DNA of 64,000 bases from Prosapia bicincta (lineage: Eukaryota; Arthropoda; Insecta; Hemiptera; Cercopidae), in contig JBAIZL010000008.1 in the NCBI GenBank assembly GCA_036971475.1, positions 9,048,263 to 9,112,262 of the forward strand. Reading direction: 5' to 3'. The notes under the pieces are model-generated. The model was not told the DNA's origin, ran no database searches, and worked only from the letters and a program-made list of their open reading frames with translations. Position numbers and translations under genes: made by a program. Position 1 is the first letter of the stretch, and each line of letters opens with the position of its first letter. Below, piece by piece: positions 1 to 13,140 of the stretch.

Positions 1-540
1 CGTGAAAGATTCCAATTAATGGTGAATAAGGTGAGGGAGGAAGATATCCAACTGGAAGGAGGGTGGTATGCCCTATTTAGGTCACGACTGCTCAATCAAT
101 ATTAAACACAACGCCCTTTTAGTCAAGTGCTCAAGACACTTATCAGTGCGCCCGTGTGAAATGTCCGAGATGGTTTCGTTATTCACACGCCAACTACTCA
201 CGCTGACAATCTGTGCATAACGCAATCACACAAGAAAAGCCAGAACATGTTACGCAAGTATTAAAGGGTCCTTCGCTACTTGGCGACCTCTAATCTCTCG
301 TCACTCAAGTTATCTTCAGACTTTCATATTAATACTACATAAAATTAATTAAGTTTTAAGTCTTTAACTTCAGAGAACTCCTTTATTTAGGCCAGTTCCT
401 ACACTTCCTACGCGCGCAAAGATTCCTCCAGGCGCCTCCCTTTATCCCCATCTCTTCACTAATGTTATTTTATCGTAATAGATTAAGAAACTATTAAAAT
501 GAAAACTGTGTTTTTATCTGAGTTAATTTTGTATAGTGAA
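1..540. other. AT-rich unique sequence, no gene seen
   Basis: No long open frame, RNA gene or clear repeat was recognised. The short segment before 541 simply leads into a family M repeat copy. Confidence 0.5.
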
Positions 541-900
541 TTGTTAAATTCCTTCTATTAGTTCACACTCTATATATATTTAGTTCAAATTTTCAATCGT
601 TCATTAAATACTTTTTATTCATACATTGAAGTTCAAATAAATTTGTTTTAAACTTGTGGTTGACACTTGATTCCGTGTTATTCCAATTATTAATTTATTA
701 ATTAGGTTTGATAATGAATTTATTTTAGTTTTATATGGGAGAAAAACCTTTCACTAAAGGGGCAAGCTGTGCAATAGAGTTATTTTGCACAGGTTATGTT
801 ACTTTTATTATATTAATCGTAATTATTTAATAAAAAGTAACTAAACTAAAAATTCCTTTGTTGGCTTTAGTAGGAATTAACTTTAAAATATTTGTGTTTA
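541..900 (+). repeat. Family M dispersed repeat, copy 1 (internally deleted)
   Basis: This is one of about ten related copies in the window. It begins with the family 5' end (GTTAAATTCCTTCTATTAG, then TTCACACTC), runs through the conserved middle (TTTTATATGGGAGAAAAAC and GGGGCAAG), and ends with AATTATTTAATAAAAAGTAAC and GTAGGAATTAACTTT. The segment holding the CAGCTG inverted repeat of full copies is missing, so this copy is internally deleted. The two ends are imperfect inverted repeats of each other (GTTAAATTCCTTCTATTAG against GTTAATTCCTACTAAAG). That suggests a non-autonomous DNA transposon (MITE), but no target-site duplication was established. No coding capacity. Confidence 0.75.
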
Positions 901-2080
901 TATTTTACCTATTTTCTAATTTGTTTATTATCGCCTGAATTTCATATTTTACACAAAAACGTATCGCGGCTAAAACTACGGCGATCTGCATTTATAGATT
1001 TAGAACGAGCGATTTTAGTCCAGTTGTATTGCTTTCGGAACTTCTGAAGGTTGGATCTACGTTTCGGGGAAACTGACGCGACCGAGTCTGTGAAACACGT
1101 GTAGGAATTTAATAGAGAGCCTTGTTTTTAATTTGTTTGCTTTGTCGGAGGGGAAGGAAAGGTCGTAGATAACAGCGGCCCCTACCCTACCATTCCCTCT
1201 TTTGTCTCATGATATTTTCAGCTGTTTTAACACTTTAAAGAACAATATGGATTTTTTATAACAAAAGCCTTTTGTTAGCTTTCACAACAAAAGCTATTTT
1301 CATTCTAATTTAACACTTCAATTTTTTACAGGATTATTTCAAAGCAATATGATAACGGAGAACAACTTGCTAATTCTCTGGCCAATAATTTTTGTTATCC
1401 TTATCATTTGAAACAATATCAGACTTATTGGTCTGTTTAGTCGTCGTCAGCTAAGTATTAATAAAAATGCAATTCTCATGACTCGCCGTCTACATTTTAT
1501 GCATTATCGCAAAATGTTTCAACAATGTAATCCCCATAAATTTCAGACTGTTGAGTAAATTTATGTAGTAGACCTACTGTTTCGAAAGATTCCGTATCAT
1601 TGTAGCGTATCTGTGGCCTTTTACATTGCTATCTGTATAACGCCCTGTTCCATCTCCCCCTCCGAGGGGGTTAACAATTGGTTTATTGTCATTCCCGTGG
1701 TCAAGAAGTCTGAAATACATTATGTGATGAGTCATTCCAGTATAGACGAGTTTCAGGATTTCCTCGTTCTGTCAGTTTTTTAATCTATGGAAATTATTGT
1801 TGTATTTTTTCCTTTCAGTTTTATCATTTGTTTCTTTAAACAATTTTCATTCTTCTTCAGTTTTTTTTCACTATGTTATACAGCTGGTTACAAATACTAT
1901 TATATTAGCATTCATTTGTTCTAAGATATATCTTAGTTAGTATTCACTATAAAACAGTTTCAAAAACAAGACATGAAATGTTACGGAAAAATAAGAGAAG
2001 CCCTTGAAAAACTGCCACTCATTGTCTGTTGCAGCTCACACTTTTATAAAACACGATTTTTGCAACGAGACTATGATTGC
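901..2080. other. AT-rich intergenic sequence, no gene seen
   Basis: A slightly GC-richer stretch lies around 960-1190, with no convincing open frame. No repeat or RNA gene was recognised. Confidence 0.5.
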
Positions 2081-3044
2081 AGTTAGGGTTGGGACATCGA
2101 AAAGAAAATATTATAATAATAATTTTATCAATTAAAATACCAGTGAACATCGATACTTAGATATTTGAGTTAAAACCAATCGATATGTTAGTAAGGAAAT
2201 TAAAATCAGTAACCAAATGAAGAATTTTTTTTTTTAATTGTAAAAAAATATATTTTTAAGGAATTAAATATTACAATTTACATTTATAAATATACAGATT
2301 TCTTTTGTTTTTCTTACAATATGAAACTTTTACCCCGAAATTCTGTTCTCAGAAAGCCTAATAATTTCAGCATATTTGCATGATTGGGTTTTAGTCTGTT
2401 CCTTTCCGAAAAACCGCTAGATTTCAAGAAAAGCCTCTGGCGGATATTTTCTAGACAATTGTAGGGACGAGTTTGGCGGTGAAATATCCTTCCAAATCTT
2501 GAATGGATTGTCTCCTAGACGATCCTAAGGTCTGGCTGACTACCGTTGCCTCCATAAACTCATCTTTCTCACGCCGACTCATCTCGAACAATTTTTAAAG
2601 TTGAAACCGCCGCCCTGTGATCCTAGATAATTAGTATGAAAGTATGATGCATGGACATGTTCTTGCTCAACTTAATTTATTTTATTTTCATCATAATTTA
2701 TAAGAATAACATCTGTTAGTAACAGGCGAGTAACGCTTTATTAAAATATTTATGTTGGCAATTTCATTTGCATTTACGTTTACTATACTTGTAGAAATCA
2801 ACGTTAAACCGATCGATAAAAACATTTTACATGATAAAAATTCCGAAATTAAACCACTCAGTGTCCCGTGATTTTAAAGTATTTTCAACACCAAGATAGA
2901 CAAAAATAATGTTTAGTCTTTTTATATTAAAAGTATAAATATATTGCCTGGAAATATCTATGCTTCCGATATATCGGATATGACAATATCAGTGAAAATA
3001 TCGCCAATCCGCCTCCGATATATCGCTTTTCGATGTCCTAACTT
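2081..3044. mobile_element. Decayed non-autonomous DNA transposon, hAT-like ends
   Basis: The left end at 2081-2106 (AGTTAGG, GTTGGG, ACATCGAAAAG) is matched by the reverse complement of 3026-3043 (AGTTAGG, ACATCGAAAAG). The only difference is a 6-nt gap, so the segment of about 960 bp is bounded by inverted repeats. Sub-terminal sequence is rich in ATCGAT and CGATATATCG motifs near both ends (2150-2190, 2965-3030). A TAGGGTTGGG-type end with ATCGAT-rich sub-termini is common in hAT-superfamily relics. No transposase reading frame is visible inside. The superfamily call is inference; a clear 8-bp target-site duplication was not found. Confidence 0.55.
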
Positions 3045-4083
3045 TAATACGGTAGATTTTCATTACTTATCCTACCCTTCCAGATTATACATCATCTGTC
3101 TCACAAGATGTGATTATGTCAAACCCAGTGGACACGTTGTTAATCTCTGAAATGTATTGAATTTATTTGCCGTCGGGGAGGCTATATTTGCTCAGGCGAT
3201 GGACGCGGGAGGGAGAACTTTCAGCAAGTTATTTCAGCGGCTTGACTGCGAAGGGAGACGTGCCCATTGCCGGGGAAATCCTGTTGGCCTAACCTTGGGT
3301 TTGTTATGTCTAGTTTGAGTTTACGATAAGCAGGTGATGTTTTCACCAGCGCCCATTCCGCTGACCAACAATTCTCGCAACTTATTTTTCTCGTTTTAGT
3401 GATTCCCATTACTGCAAAACTAAATTCGTCCCAGGTCATTGCAAGTTTTTTTTTTTAAATTAAAGTGGACTGTGTAATATTAATATTAGAAAATATAGTA
3501 AAGCATAACCCATACATATACAAATGTGTAATACACACAATATGTATATAATTGTGGTTGGATTAGAAGCAATAAATATCATTAGTTTTTTTTTTTTAAT
3601 TTGTAGAAATCGCCAACACATTATACACTTGTTCGTTTCGGTAATAAGTTATTATCATCAGAATTTGAAGCTAGTTAGCAAAGTAAAAACAGTGTTAGAA
3701 AACAGCATAGGCTCGACTTAGTACCAGTCTATAGTTCCCTAATAATTGTATTTTTTAGTCACGTGTTTGTGGTGTATTCAAATTGTGAACAGACACACAC
3801 ACACACACACACACACAAAGCTTTTTTATATCTTGGCTAACTAGTCAACGTACACAATACTTGTGCACTATCATTCTACTTCTACTTTCCTGATACTTGC
3901 ACATTATTCTGTGCATTATGACTACAAACACCCAGCTAAGTTCTAAGTCTTTATATATTATTTATATTTGCTGATTTTTATAATCGATCACAAAGTCAGC
4001 TCCGCCAGCAATTCCCAAGTCCATTGATTTTGAAACGACTGCTTTTATAATATTCATTTCTTACTTGCTTTACACATGGTTCA
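3045..4083. other. Intergenic sequence with one (AC)n microsatellite
   Basis: A 25-bp AC run lies at 3793-3817. Two open frames of 65-72 codons (3221-3439 on the minus strand and 3524-3721 on the plus strand) show no recognisable domain and are likely chance frames. Confidence 0.5.
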
Positions 4084-4502
4084 TGATCGGATCTAGACAA
4101 ATACTTTTTGGATGCCTTGTGTGAGGGGAGGAAAAGGGTCCCCCCCCCTTGGTAGATATAGTGTAAACTCTAAGGGTCATCTATCTGAGGGAAATAGTTA
4201 TAGGCCTGCTATGTGATATTACACACGAATTACTTAGCCCCATTTACCATATATTTACATTGTAAACAACCTATTTACTACATTGTGCATGGTCCTATTT
4301 ATTAATGATTATAGCATGGTCTTATGGTGAATAAAATGGGTTTGTAAACATTCTAATAATTATTAAGTAGATTAAAACCGGGGAAATCTGATGCAGACAT
4401 CGGAAATGGCATTTTAGTTTACATTTATAGTGTTATTTTATAGTTTTTTCACTTTTGGGAGAGGCTTGAGCCCCAAAGCCTCCCCCCTTAATTCTGCCAC
4501 TG
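4084..4502. mobile_element. Possible MITE of about 420 bp with CAGTGGC-type end
   Basis: Read on the minus strand, the right end begins CAGTGGCAGAATTAAGGGGG at 4502. The left end at 4084 begins with a related ATCGGATCTAGAC sequence, followed by a G-rich then C-rich tract near 4124-4148. CAGTGGCRGATYNAG-type ends with G-runs just inside are typical of many animal MITEs. The match between the ends is imperfect and no target-site duplication was seen, so the boundaries are approximate. Confidence 0.4.
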
Positions 4503-6239
4503 GTTTGGAGTTTATTATACTTTCACACAGTTTTGTATATCTGGGGCAGCAGCAAGCCATGGTAAGGTCATTTCATTTATATTTCCCTGATACTTTCAGT
4601 TCTCGAGACGAATCCCAAGTGCTGTAGACTTATTTTCAAACTGCTTATCGCGTGAGAACATCTTGTCTATACTTCCTTTACACGTGATTTCGAGTATATA
4701 CAGCGGGCTACTTATATTGTCCTGATACTTACATATTATTCTGCGAGTTTTGCTGTGACTCTGATCTGTGTTCTCACTTGTCAGATATTTTTCTGGCCTT
4801 GTTGGACGAAGATCTTAGTTATAATTTCAAGCTCTAAATTCTATTCCCCTGGACACTTTCGTAGCTTACCCTCTAAATTCTATTCCCCTGGACACTTTCG
4901 TAGCTTACCCTCTAAATCGTATTTCAGTAGTACTCAGCATTTTCGTTTCTTTCAGCTTAGTACTGCAGTACTCCCCCCCCCCTCGTCATAACGCCTTTTT
5001 CAATATATGAGGGGTTACATATGGACTGGTATTTCACTTTATTTCACCAACAGTTATTGTATTCCATTCTCAAGATCATTCTGAGTGCGAAGTCTTTCGC
5101 TTCCAACAAACTTCTTCCCCAAAAAGTTTTTGTTAATTTAAAAGAAAAAGTTACATCAGTATTTGTTTAGTTCAGGCATTTTCCAGTAATTTAACACTGT
5201 AAATATGACGACGCTGTTAATATGTAATGCGATATTCGATTTCAAATATTTCTTGTTATTTTGTGTGCGAGCTTTCTAAATCTGCATAAAGCTTCTAATA
5301 TGTGATAAGACAAGCTTACTTGAAGTCTCTAAAAATGTTTTTATTCGCTTATTTCCAATTACCATCGCAGGCTATTACACATCTCAAATTATAGTCGTGC
5401 AATGATATTGCTGAGTGTAACACTAGTGTTCGCTAAGTAAATCTACTTCAAGGTAGAACAGAGTTTGCAACGTTTTACAATAACTGAACATTTTGTTTTT
5501 ATCAACTTCCAACTTTAACGCTTAAGTTGGTTTTAGCACGGAATGACACGTATGGCAGAGCCCGCATGTTAGTCAATAGATCGGTAGGTCTCCTTGGGCC
5601 AATAATTAGAAGTTGTCATCTGTCTAATGAAAATAAACCATATGTTTGTATTCTTAAATAAATTTAGATTGACGCCTAAAACTTTTTTCGTAATCCTGGG
5701 TCTGGGTGTTTTCGCTTGGAACACACTACAAGTTGTGGAAATAAAATTAAATAATATTTTCAGGTCTCCCAATTGACGTAGTTTTTGTGTCATAATAATG
5801 TTTTGTTAAAATTATTGATTAAAACGCTCTATAAAGCGATGTAAATGAAAAAAAAAATGGAATCACCGTACAATGACTTTAGGCCTAACTCTTCGCAAAC
5901 GTATCAATGGCAGGAATACAGTATCTGCCACAGAATGTAACTGTTTGCAGTAAGTTCGGTATCTTCATGTTGTATTAATCGCTATAAAAACTGTAGGCCT
6001 ATTCTTTAATCGCTGGCTTGTGTTCTTCACTGAAGAAGGTTAATGTAATTTCATAACGCCAACGGTCTATTCGACTTTAAACCCTCCTTTGGCCGACTTT
6101 GTACTTTTGGGAACTTTTACGTTACTCTGGCACCGCATTTTCACTTCTTGGAGCACCCAAATGGAAGTGTAAAATTCGTATGGTAAAAATAAGTTAAATT
6201 CAGATTTATTAATATATTTAAATTGAAATAAATCATTAA
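4503..6239. other. Intergenic sequence, no gene seen
   Basis: It contains one short tandem duplication (4832-4917) and a C-run near 4972-4982. Open frames at 4755-4991 (plus) and 5569-5793 (minus) lack recognisable domains; the first is lengthened by the 39-bp duplication, which keeps frame. Confidence 0.5.
4832..4917. repeat. 39-bp tandem duplication, 2.2 copies
   Basis: The unit starting CTCTAAATTCTATTCCCCTG occurs at 4832 and 4871 with no differences seen. A third partial start, CTCTAAAT, lies at 4910. The perfect match implies a recent duplication. Confidence 0.9.
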
Positions 6240-7262
6240 AAAATTTTTAAATGCTGGCGGAATATATTTATTCTACACTTTAACCAAAGTTTAAAATTTT
6301 GTAACTTATTTATTCTATACTTCAACTAACGTTTAAAATTTGTCAATATTTTTATCCTATTCTTTATTAACCAATGTTTAAAACTTGTAAATTTATTTAT
6401 TAAAAACTTAACCAACGTTTAAAATATTCTTAATATTTATTCTATACTTTAACCAACGTTTAAAATGTGTTAATGTATTTATTCAATGCTTTAACCAACG
6501 TTTAAAATTTGTTGATCTATTCTATACTTTAACCTACGATTAAAATTCGTTAATCGATTTATTCTATTCTTTAACCTACGTTTAAAACTTGTTAATATAT
6601 ATTTTTCCTCTATACTTTATAACCAACGTTTAAAATTTGTTGATCTATTCTATACTTTAACCTACGATTAAAATTCGTTAATCGATTTATTCTATACTTT
6701 AACCTACGTTTAAAACTTGTTAATATATATTTTTCACCTATACTTTATAACCAATGTTTAAAATTTGTTGATCTATTCTATACTTTAACCTACGATTAAA
6801 ATTCGTTAATCGATTTATTCTATTCTTTAACCTACGTTTAAAACTTGTTAATATATATTTTTCACCTATACTTTATAACCAATGTTTAAAATTTGTTGAT
6901 CTATTCTATACTTTAACCTACGATTAAAATTCGTTAATCGATTTATTCTATTCTTTAACCTACGTTTAAAACTTGTTAATATATATTTTTCATCTATACT
7001 TTATAACCAATGTTTAAAATTTGTTGATCTATTCTATACTTTAACCTACGATTAAAATTCGTTAATCGATTTATTCTATTCTTTAACCTACGTTTAAAAC
7101 TTGTTAATATATATTTTTCACCTATACTTTATAACCAATGTTTAAAATTTGTTGATCTATTCTATACTTTAACCTACGATTAAAATTCGTTAATCGATTT
7201 ATTCTATTCTTTAACCTACGTTTAAAACTTGTTAATATATATTTTTCATCTATACTTTATAA
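6240..7262. repeat. Higher-order tandem repeat: ~43-bp monomers in 128-bp units
   Basis: The monomer is built around CTATACTTTAACCAACG followed by TTTAAAATTTGTTAAT. From 6240 to about 6510 the monomers are diverged and of uneven length. From 6511 they are organised into a 128-bp unit made of three monomers with GTTGATCTATT, TTCGTTAATCGATTTATT and CTTGTTAATATATATTTTTC tails. GTTGATC starts at 6511, 6639, 6767, 6895, 7023 and 7151, exactly 128 apart. Units differ by only a few bases (for example TTTTTCAC against TTTTTCAT). The array stops abruptly at AACCAGGCAG. There is no coding potential. Confidence 0.93.
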
Positions 7263-9256
7263 CCAGGCAGATAACCAACTAGTATTAAAAAGAGATGTAT
7301 GAAACCATACATTATCTCATAATTTGTATAATTAATTCTACGTTTCAGTTTGTAATATAGTTACAAATGTTACAATACGCGATAAACGTGAAGCATTCAG
7401 ACAGCTTACATAATCATTGGGTATATGCCCCCAGTAGCGGCCAGACAGCGTAACATTTGCTTTATTTAATGAGAATTTAAACGATGATAAAAATGTATAA
7501 CGCAGTACACTCCAGACTCCCGAGTCCCATACTGGAGAGAGGAATGCTTGTCTAAATATAAAAGCAACTTCCCCCACAGCTTCATTATGTCTATCTGTGA
7601 TGCAATGCTGAGGAATAAAATTTAACAAAAAAACATCTGTGTAATGAAGTGGTGGTAGTTAAGAATTCAATTTAGACTCAAGTAGCACATACCATAGATG
7701 CCGTCGGATTGGTACAGATATGTGTTAGTAGGGTTATTTCGCGAGGCGGGGTTTTTTGGTAGAAAGGAATTCCAATGTTTCCAACGCATGTAATACAACA
7801 GTCTGTATTATCTTGCACGAGCAGTCTATGTTGGCTATTGCGCAAAGCGGTTCCTTTAAATATAACACGAAAGGGAGGAGAGTGCTAAGTAAATATATTG
7901 TTTCTCCCTTTTTCGACATCTTTATATAAATATAATATTTCTTCTGTTGGTGTGTATGTGACTAAACTCTCTAAACGGCTGGACACATTTTTATGAAATT
8001 ATGTGTGTGTGGGGGGGGGCGCATTAAGTTGATTGGAGAATTGTTTAGATTCACAATTTGAGTAAAGTGGTCTTATTGGTAGTGCCAAGTCGATTACAAA
8101 AAAAGCATTAAAAATTCGACTGCTTTCCTAACCAAGCTTTCAATGATTGAAATTCAATCTATGAATTATTATTAATCTATGACTGGCAATAATCATGCTA
8201 TGACATACAGCTAATGAAGTAGCTATGTATACTCCTGCGAACGTTTTTGGCATAATAGGCCTACATCTATCTTTCAATAGTTGGTGCGCGTGTATACAAA
8301 GAAATTGAATACTGAATTCATTTAGAGAAAACTACTACTTTTCTAACTCAGCATGCAGTCACTGAAATTGCAATCTAAGAACTATTAGTAAACAATAGAT
8401 GGTGATAAGCAGGCAGTGGCGTACAGCTGATAACATTAAGTGAAAACAATTTTTATATGAGGTTAGTTTACATAAGAGATGTTTCAACAATGTTATATTA
8501 CTTTATTTACTGCACTTTGTTAAGCTAAAATGCTATTGAACTGGAAACGTCTTTTAATTATAAGTTAATAAACATCTTAACATATAGAATAAGTCGTACT
8601 AAATAAATTTAATATAAGAAAAATAAAAATTTGTCCTTGTGTGTTAGCGTGTTATTTGTTTATGTAATAGATATGCTATAAAATTAGACTAAATTGTTTT
8701 ATTTTAATTCAAATAATTGTTTTGTAAGTTGTAAAAAGATTTAAATTAGGTTGTTGTTTGTACGTTGAATACACTAGAAAAACTGATTGAAATTTATTTA
8801 GGAATTTATGATGTCATTTCGTACATATTGGACAGTGGCCATAGTTGTTTTCAGAAACTGTAAATACACGGTTTGAATTCAGAAATTCAGTTTTTTGTAA
8901 ACACTATCTTTCAGGAGATATAGTTATCCAAAAGCACACGATTAAGTAAATAGAATTAAAACTACAGTGAAATGTTTCTCCAATGTAAATAAATTATTTT
9001 CAATCAAAATAATAAGCGTCTTAATTCCGCGAGGTGCCTTGCCGACGGGTCAGTTCTCTCTCGCTAGCAACATTCCCGACTCGGCAGTTGTTTGGAGTGT
9101 CCGTATCGTTCAGTTTACATATATTCTACTGGGTTTCTTTTAATTGGGCAATTTAGTTAGTAATTTTATCTAGAATTTTTAATCTACAATATACAGTATG
9201 GCATAAAACTGAAAAAATGTGTTTTCTATATCGCCGTAAGATACAGTTATAATCGC
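7263..9256. other. AT-rich intergenic sequence, no gene seen
   Basis: Minus-strand open frames at 7338-7628 and 7734-7919 have no recognisable domain. Segments near 8120-8230 and 8330-8430 look like an old diverged duplication (shared GAAATT-CAATCTA-GAA and TACAGCT features), but the similarity is weak. Confidence 0.45.
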
Positions 9257-12200
9257 GGGTATGGATGCGAGAAGAATGGTTTCCGAGTGACTTGCTAGAG
9301 GTCGCTTTATGGATTGCTACAGCATGGGATGATACCAGGCCGGGGTATGGATGCGAGAAGAATGGTTTCCGAGTGACTTGCTAGAGGTCGCTTTATGGAT
9401 TGCTACAGCATGGGATGATACCAGGCCGGGGTATGGATGCGAGAAGAATGGTTTCCGAGTGACTTGCGAGAGGTCGCTTTATGGATTGCTACAGCATGGG
9501 ATGATACCAGGCCGGGGTATGGATGCGAGAAGAATGGTTTCCGAGTGACTTGCTCGAGGTCGCTTTATAGATTGCTACAGCATGGGATGATACCAGGCCG
9601 AGGTATGGATGCGAGAAGAATGGTTTCCGAGTGACTTGCTAGAGGTCGCTTTATGGAGTGCTACAGCATGGGATGATACCAGGCCGGGGTATGGATGCGA
9701 GAAGAATGGTTTCCGAGTGACTTGCTAGATGTCGCTTTATGGATTGCTACAGCATGGGATGATACCAGGCCGGGGTATGGATGCGAGAAGAATGGTTTCC
9801 GAGTGACTTGCTAGAGGTCGCTTTATGGATTGCTACAGCATGGGATGATACCAGGCCGGGGTATGGATGCGAGAAGAATGGTTTCCGAGTGACTTGCTAG
9901 AGGTCGCTTTATGGATTGCTACAGCATGGGATGATACCAGGCCGGGGTATGGATGCGAGAAGAATGGTTTCCGAGTGACTTGCTAAAGGTCGCTTTATGG
10001 ATTGCTACAGCATGGGATGATACCAGGCCGGGGTATGGATGCGAGAAGAATGGTTTCCGAGTGACTTGCTAGAAGTCGTTTTATGGATTGCTACAGCATG
10101 GGATGATACCAGGCCGGGGTATGGATGCGAGAAGAATGGTTTCCGAGTGACTTGCTAGAGGTCGCTTTATGGATTGCTACAGCATGGGATGATACCAGGC
10201 CGGGGTATGGATGCGAGAAGAATGGTTTCCGAGTGACTTGCTAGAAGTCGTTTTATGGATTGCTACAGCATGGGATGATACCAGGCCGGGGTATGGATGC
10301 GAGAAGAATGGTTTCCGAGTGACTTGCTAGAAGTCGTTTTATGGATTGCTACAGCATGGGATGATACCAGGCCGGGGTATGGATGCGAGAAGAATGGTTT
10401 CCGAGTGACTTGCTAGAGGTCGCTTTATGGATTGCTACAGCATGGGATGATACCAGGCCGGGGTATGGATGCGAGAAGAATGGTTTCCGAGTGACTTGCG
10501 AGAGGTCGCTTTATGGATTGCTACAGCATGGGATGATACCAGGCCGGGGTATGGATGCGAGAAGAATGGTTTCCGAGTGACTTGCTAAAGGTCGCTTTAT
10601 GGATTGCTACAGCATGGGATGATACCAGGCCGGGGTATGGATGCGAGAAGAATGGTTTCCGAGTTACTTGCTAAAGGTCGCTTTATGGATTGCTACAGCA
10701 TGGGATGATACCAGGCCGGGGTATGGATGCGAGAAGAATGGTTTCCGAGTGACTTGCTAGAGGTCGCTTTATGGATTGCTACAGCATGGGATGATACCAG
10801 GCCGGGGTATGGATGCGAGAAGAATGGTTTCCGAGTGACTTGCTAGAAGTCGTTTTATGGATTGCTACAGCATGGGATGATACCAGGCCGGGGTATGGAT
10901 GCGAGAAGAATGGTTTCGGAGTGACTTGCTAGAGGTCGCTTTATGGATGCTATAGCATGGGATGATACCAGGCCGGGGTATGGATGCGAGAAGAATGGTT
11001 TCCGAGTGACTTGCTAAAGGTCGCTTTATGGATTGCTACAGCATGGGATGATACCAGGCCGGGGTATGGATGCGAGAAGAATGGTTTCCGAGTGACTTGC
11101 TAGAAGTCGCTTTATGGATTGCTACAGCATGGGATGATACCAGGCCGGGGTATGGATGCGAGAAGAATGGTTTCCGAGTGACTTGCTAGATGTCGCTTTA
11201 TGGATTGCTACAGCATGGGATGATACCAGGCCGGGGTATGGATGCGAGAAGAATGGTTTCCGAGTGACTTGCTAGAAGTCGTTTTATGGATTGCTACAGC
11301 ATGGGATGATACCAGGCCGGGGTATGGATGCGAGAAGAATGGTTTCCGAGTGACTTGCTAGAAGTCGTTTTATGGATTGCTACAACATGGGATGATACCA
11401 GGCCGGGGTATGGATGCGAGAAGAATGGTTTCCGAGTGACTTGCTAGAAGTCGTTTTATGGATTGCTACAGCATGGGAGGATACCAGGCCGGGGTATGGA
11501 TGCGAGAAGAATGGTTTCCGAGTGACTTGCTAGAGGTCGCTTTATGAATTGCTACAGCATGGGATGATACCAGGCCGGGGTATGGATGCGAGAAGAATGG
11601 TTTCCGAGTGACTTGCTAGAGGTCGCTTTATGGATTGCTACAGCATGGGATGATACCAGGCCGGGGTATGGATGCGAGAAGAATGGTTTCCGAGTGACTT
11701 GCTAGAGGTCGCTTTATGGATTGCTACAGCATGGGATGATACCAGGCCGGGGTATGGATGCGAGAAGAATGGTTTCCGAGTGACTTGCGAGAGGTCGCTT
11801 TATGGATGCTATAGCATGGGATGATACCAGGCCGGGGTATGGATGCGAGAAGAATGGTTTCCGAGTGACTTGCTAGAGGTCGCTTTATGGATTGCTACAG
11901 CATGGGATGATACCAGGCCGGGGTATGGATGCGAGAAGAATGGTTTCCGAGTGACTTGCGAGAGGTCGCTTTATGGATGCTAAAGCATGGGATGATACCA
12001 GGCCGGGGTATGGATGCGAGAAGAATGGTTTCCGAGTGACTTGCTAGAGGTCGCTTTATGGATTGCTACAGCATGGGATGATACCAGGCCGGGGTATGGA
12101 TGCGAGAAGAATGGTTTCCGAGTGACTTGCTAGAGGTCGCTTTATGGATTGCTACAGTATGGGATGATACCAGGCCGGGGTATGGATGCGAGAAGAATGG

Positions 12201-12691
12201 TTTCCGAGTGACTTGCTAGAGGTCGCTTTATGGATTGCTACAGCATGGGATGATACCAGGCCGGGGTATAGATGCGAGAAGAATGGTTTCCGAGTGACTT
12301 GCGAGAGGTCGCTTTATGGATGCTATAGCATGGGATGATACCAGGCCGGGGTATGGATGCGAGAAGAATGGTTTCCGAGTGACTTGCTAGAGGTCGCTTT
12401 ATAGATTGCTACATCATGGGATGATACCAGGCCGGGGTATGGATGCGAGAAGAATGGTTTCCGAGTGACTTGCGAGAGGTCGCTTTATGGATGGTATAGC
12501 ATGGGATGATACCAGGCCGGGGTATGGATGCGAGAAGAATGGTTTCCGAGTGACTTGCTAGAGGTCGCTTTATAGATTGCTACAGCATGGGATGATACCA
12601 GGCCGGGGTATGGATGCGAGAAGAATGGTTTCCGAGTGACTTGCTAGAGGTCGCTTTATGGATTGCTGCATTATGGGATGATACCAGGCCG
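9257..12691. repeat. 86-bp satellite array, about 40 copies
   Basis: The unit starts GGGTATGGATGCGAGAAGAA and ends GATGATACCAGGCCG. Successive starts at 9257, 9343 and so on are 86 bp apart. The array length of 3435 bp equals 40 units of 86 minus five single-base deletions; I located five such deletions (near 10945, 11806, 11967, 12318 and 12490, where GGATTGCTACAGC becomes GGATGCTATAGC or a close variant). Copies differ at few sites, notably CTAGAGG/CGAGAGG/CTAAAGG/CTAGAAG. Open frames of 65 codons inside arise only where a unit's TAG is changed to GAG, so they are not genes. The array ends sharply at 12691. Confidence 0.97.
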
Positions 12692-13040
12692 ATACCACTA
12701 AGTGTAACTTATTTACTTGCAACCATCATACACCTACTTCCAATCGGAATGGTTGTGATTACGTAATATAGACGCCATTATTACATACCCCTCCCATATC
12801 CGGATTTTTTGTTATCAGGATCGGGCTGTCAATATTTTTGATCGATGTGGTTGTGACACACTCAGTTTATGTTGGTTAAAATTCGTTCACATTAAAATAA
12901 AATAATGTCTCGACATGTGGTGGATCTGACCAACAGTAGGCTTTATTCAAGATAAACACAATGGGTACACACATTGCTCGTTAGCAATATGGGAATTACG
13001 TAAGGACATGGATAGTGTAGGGAAAGTTGCTGTGAAGGTA

Positions 13041-13140
13041 TGCTCTCTGGGCCGTTGGCTGTCCTTACTTCGGTTCACCAGTAACCGTGGTGCTCTCTGG
13101 GCCGTTGACTGTCCCTACTTCGGTTCACCAGTAACCGTGG
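13041..13140. repeat. 50-bp tandem duplication
   Basis: Two copies beginning TGCTCTCTGGGCCGTTG lie at 13041 and 13091. They differ at two visible positions (TTGGCTGTCCTT against TTGACTGTCCCT). Confidence 0.92.
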
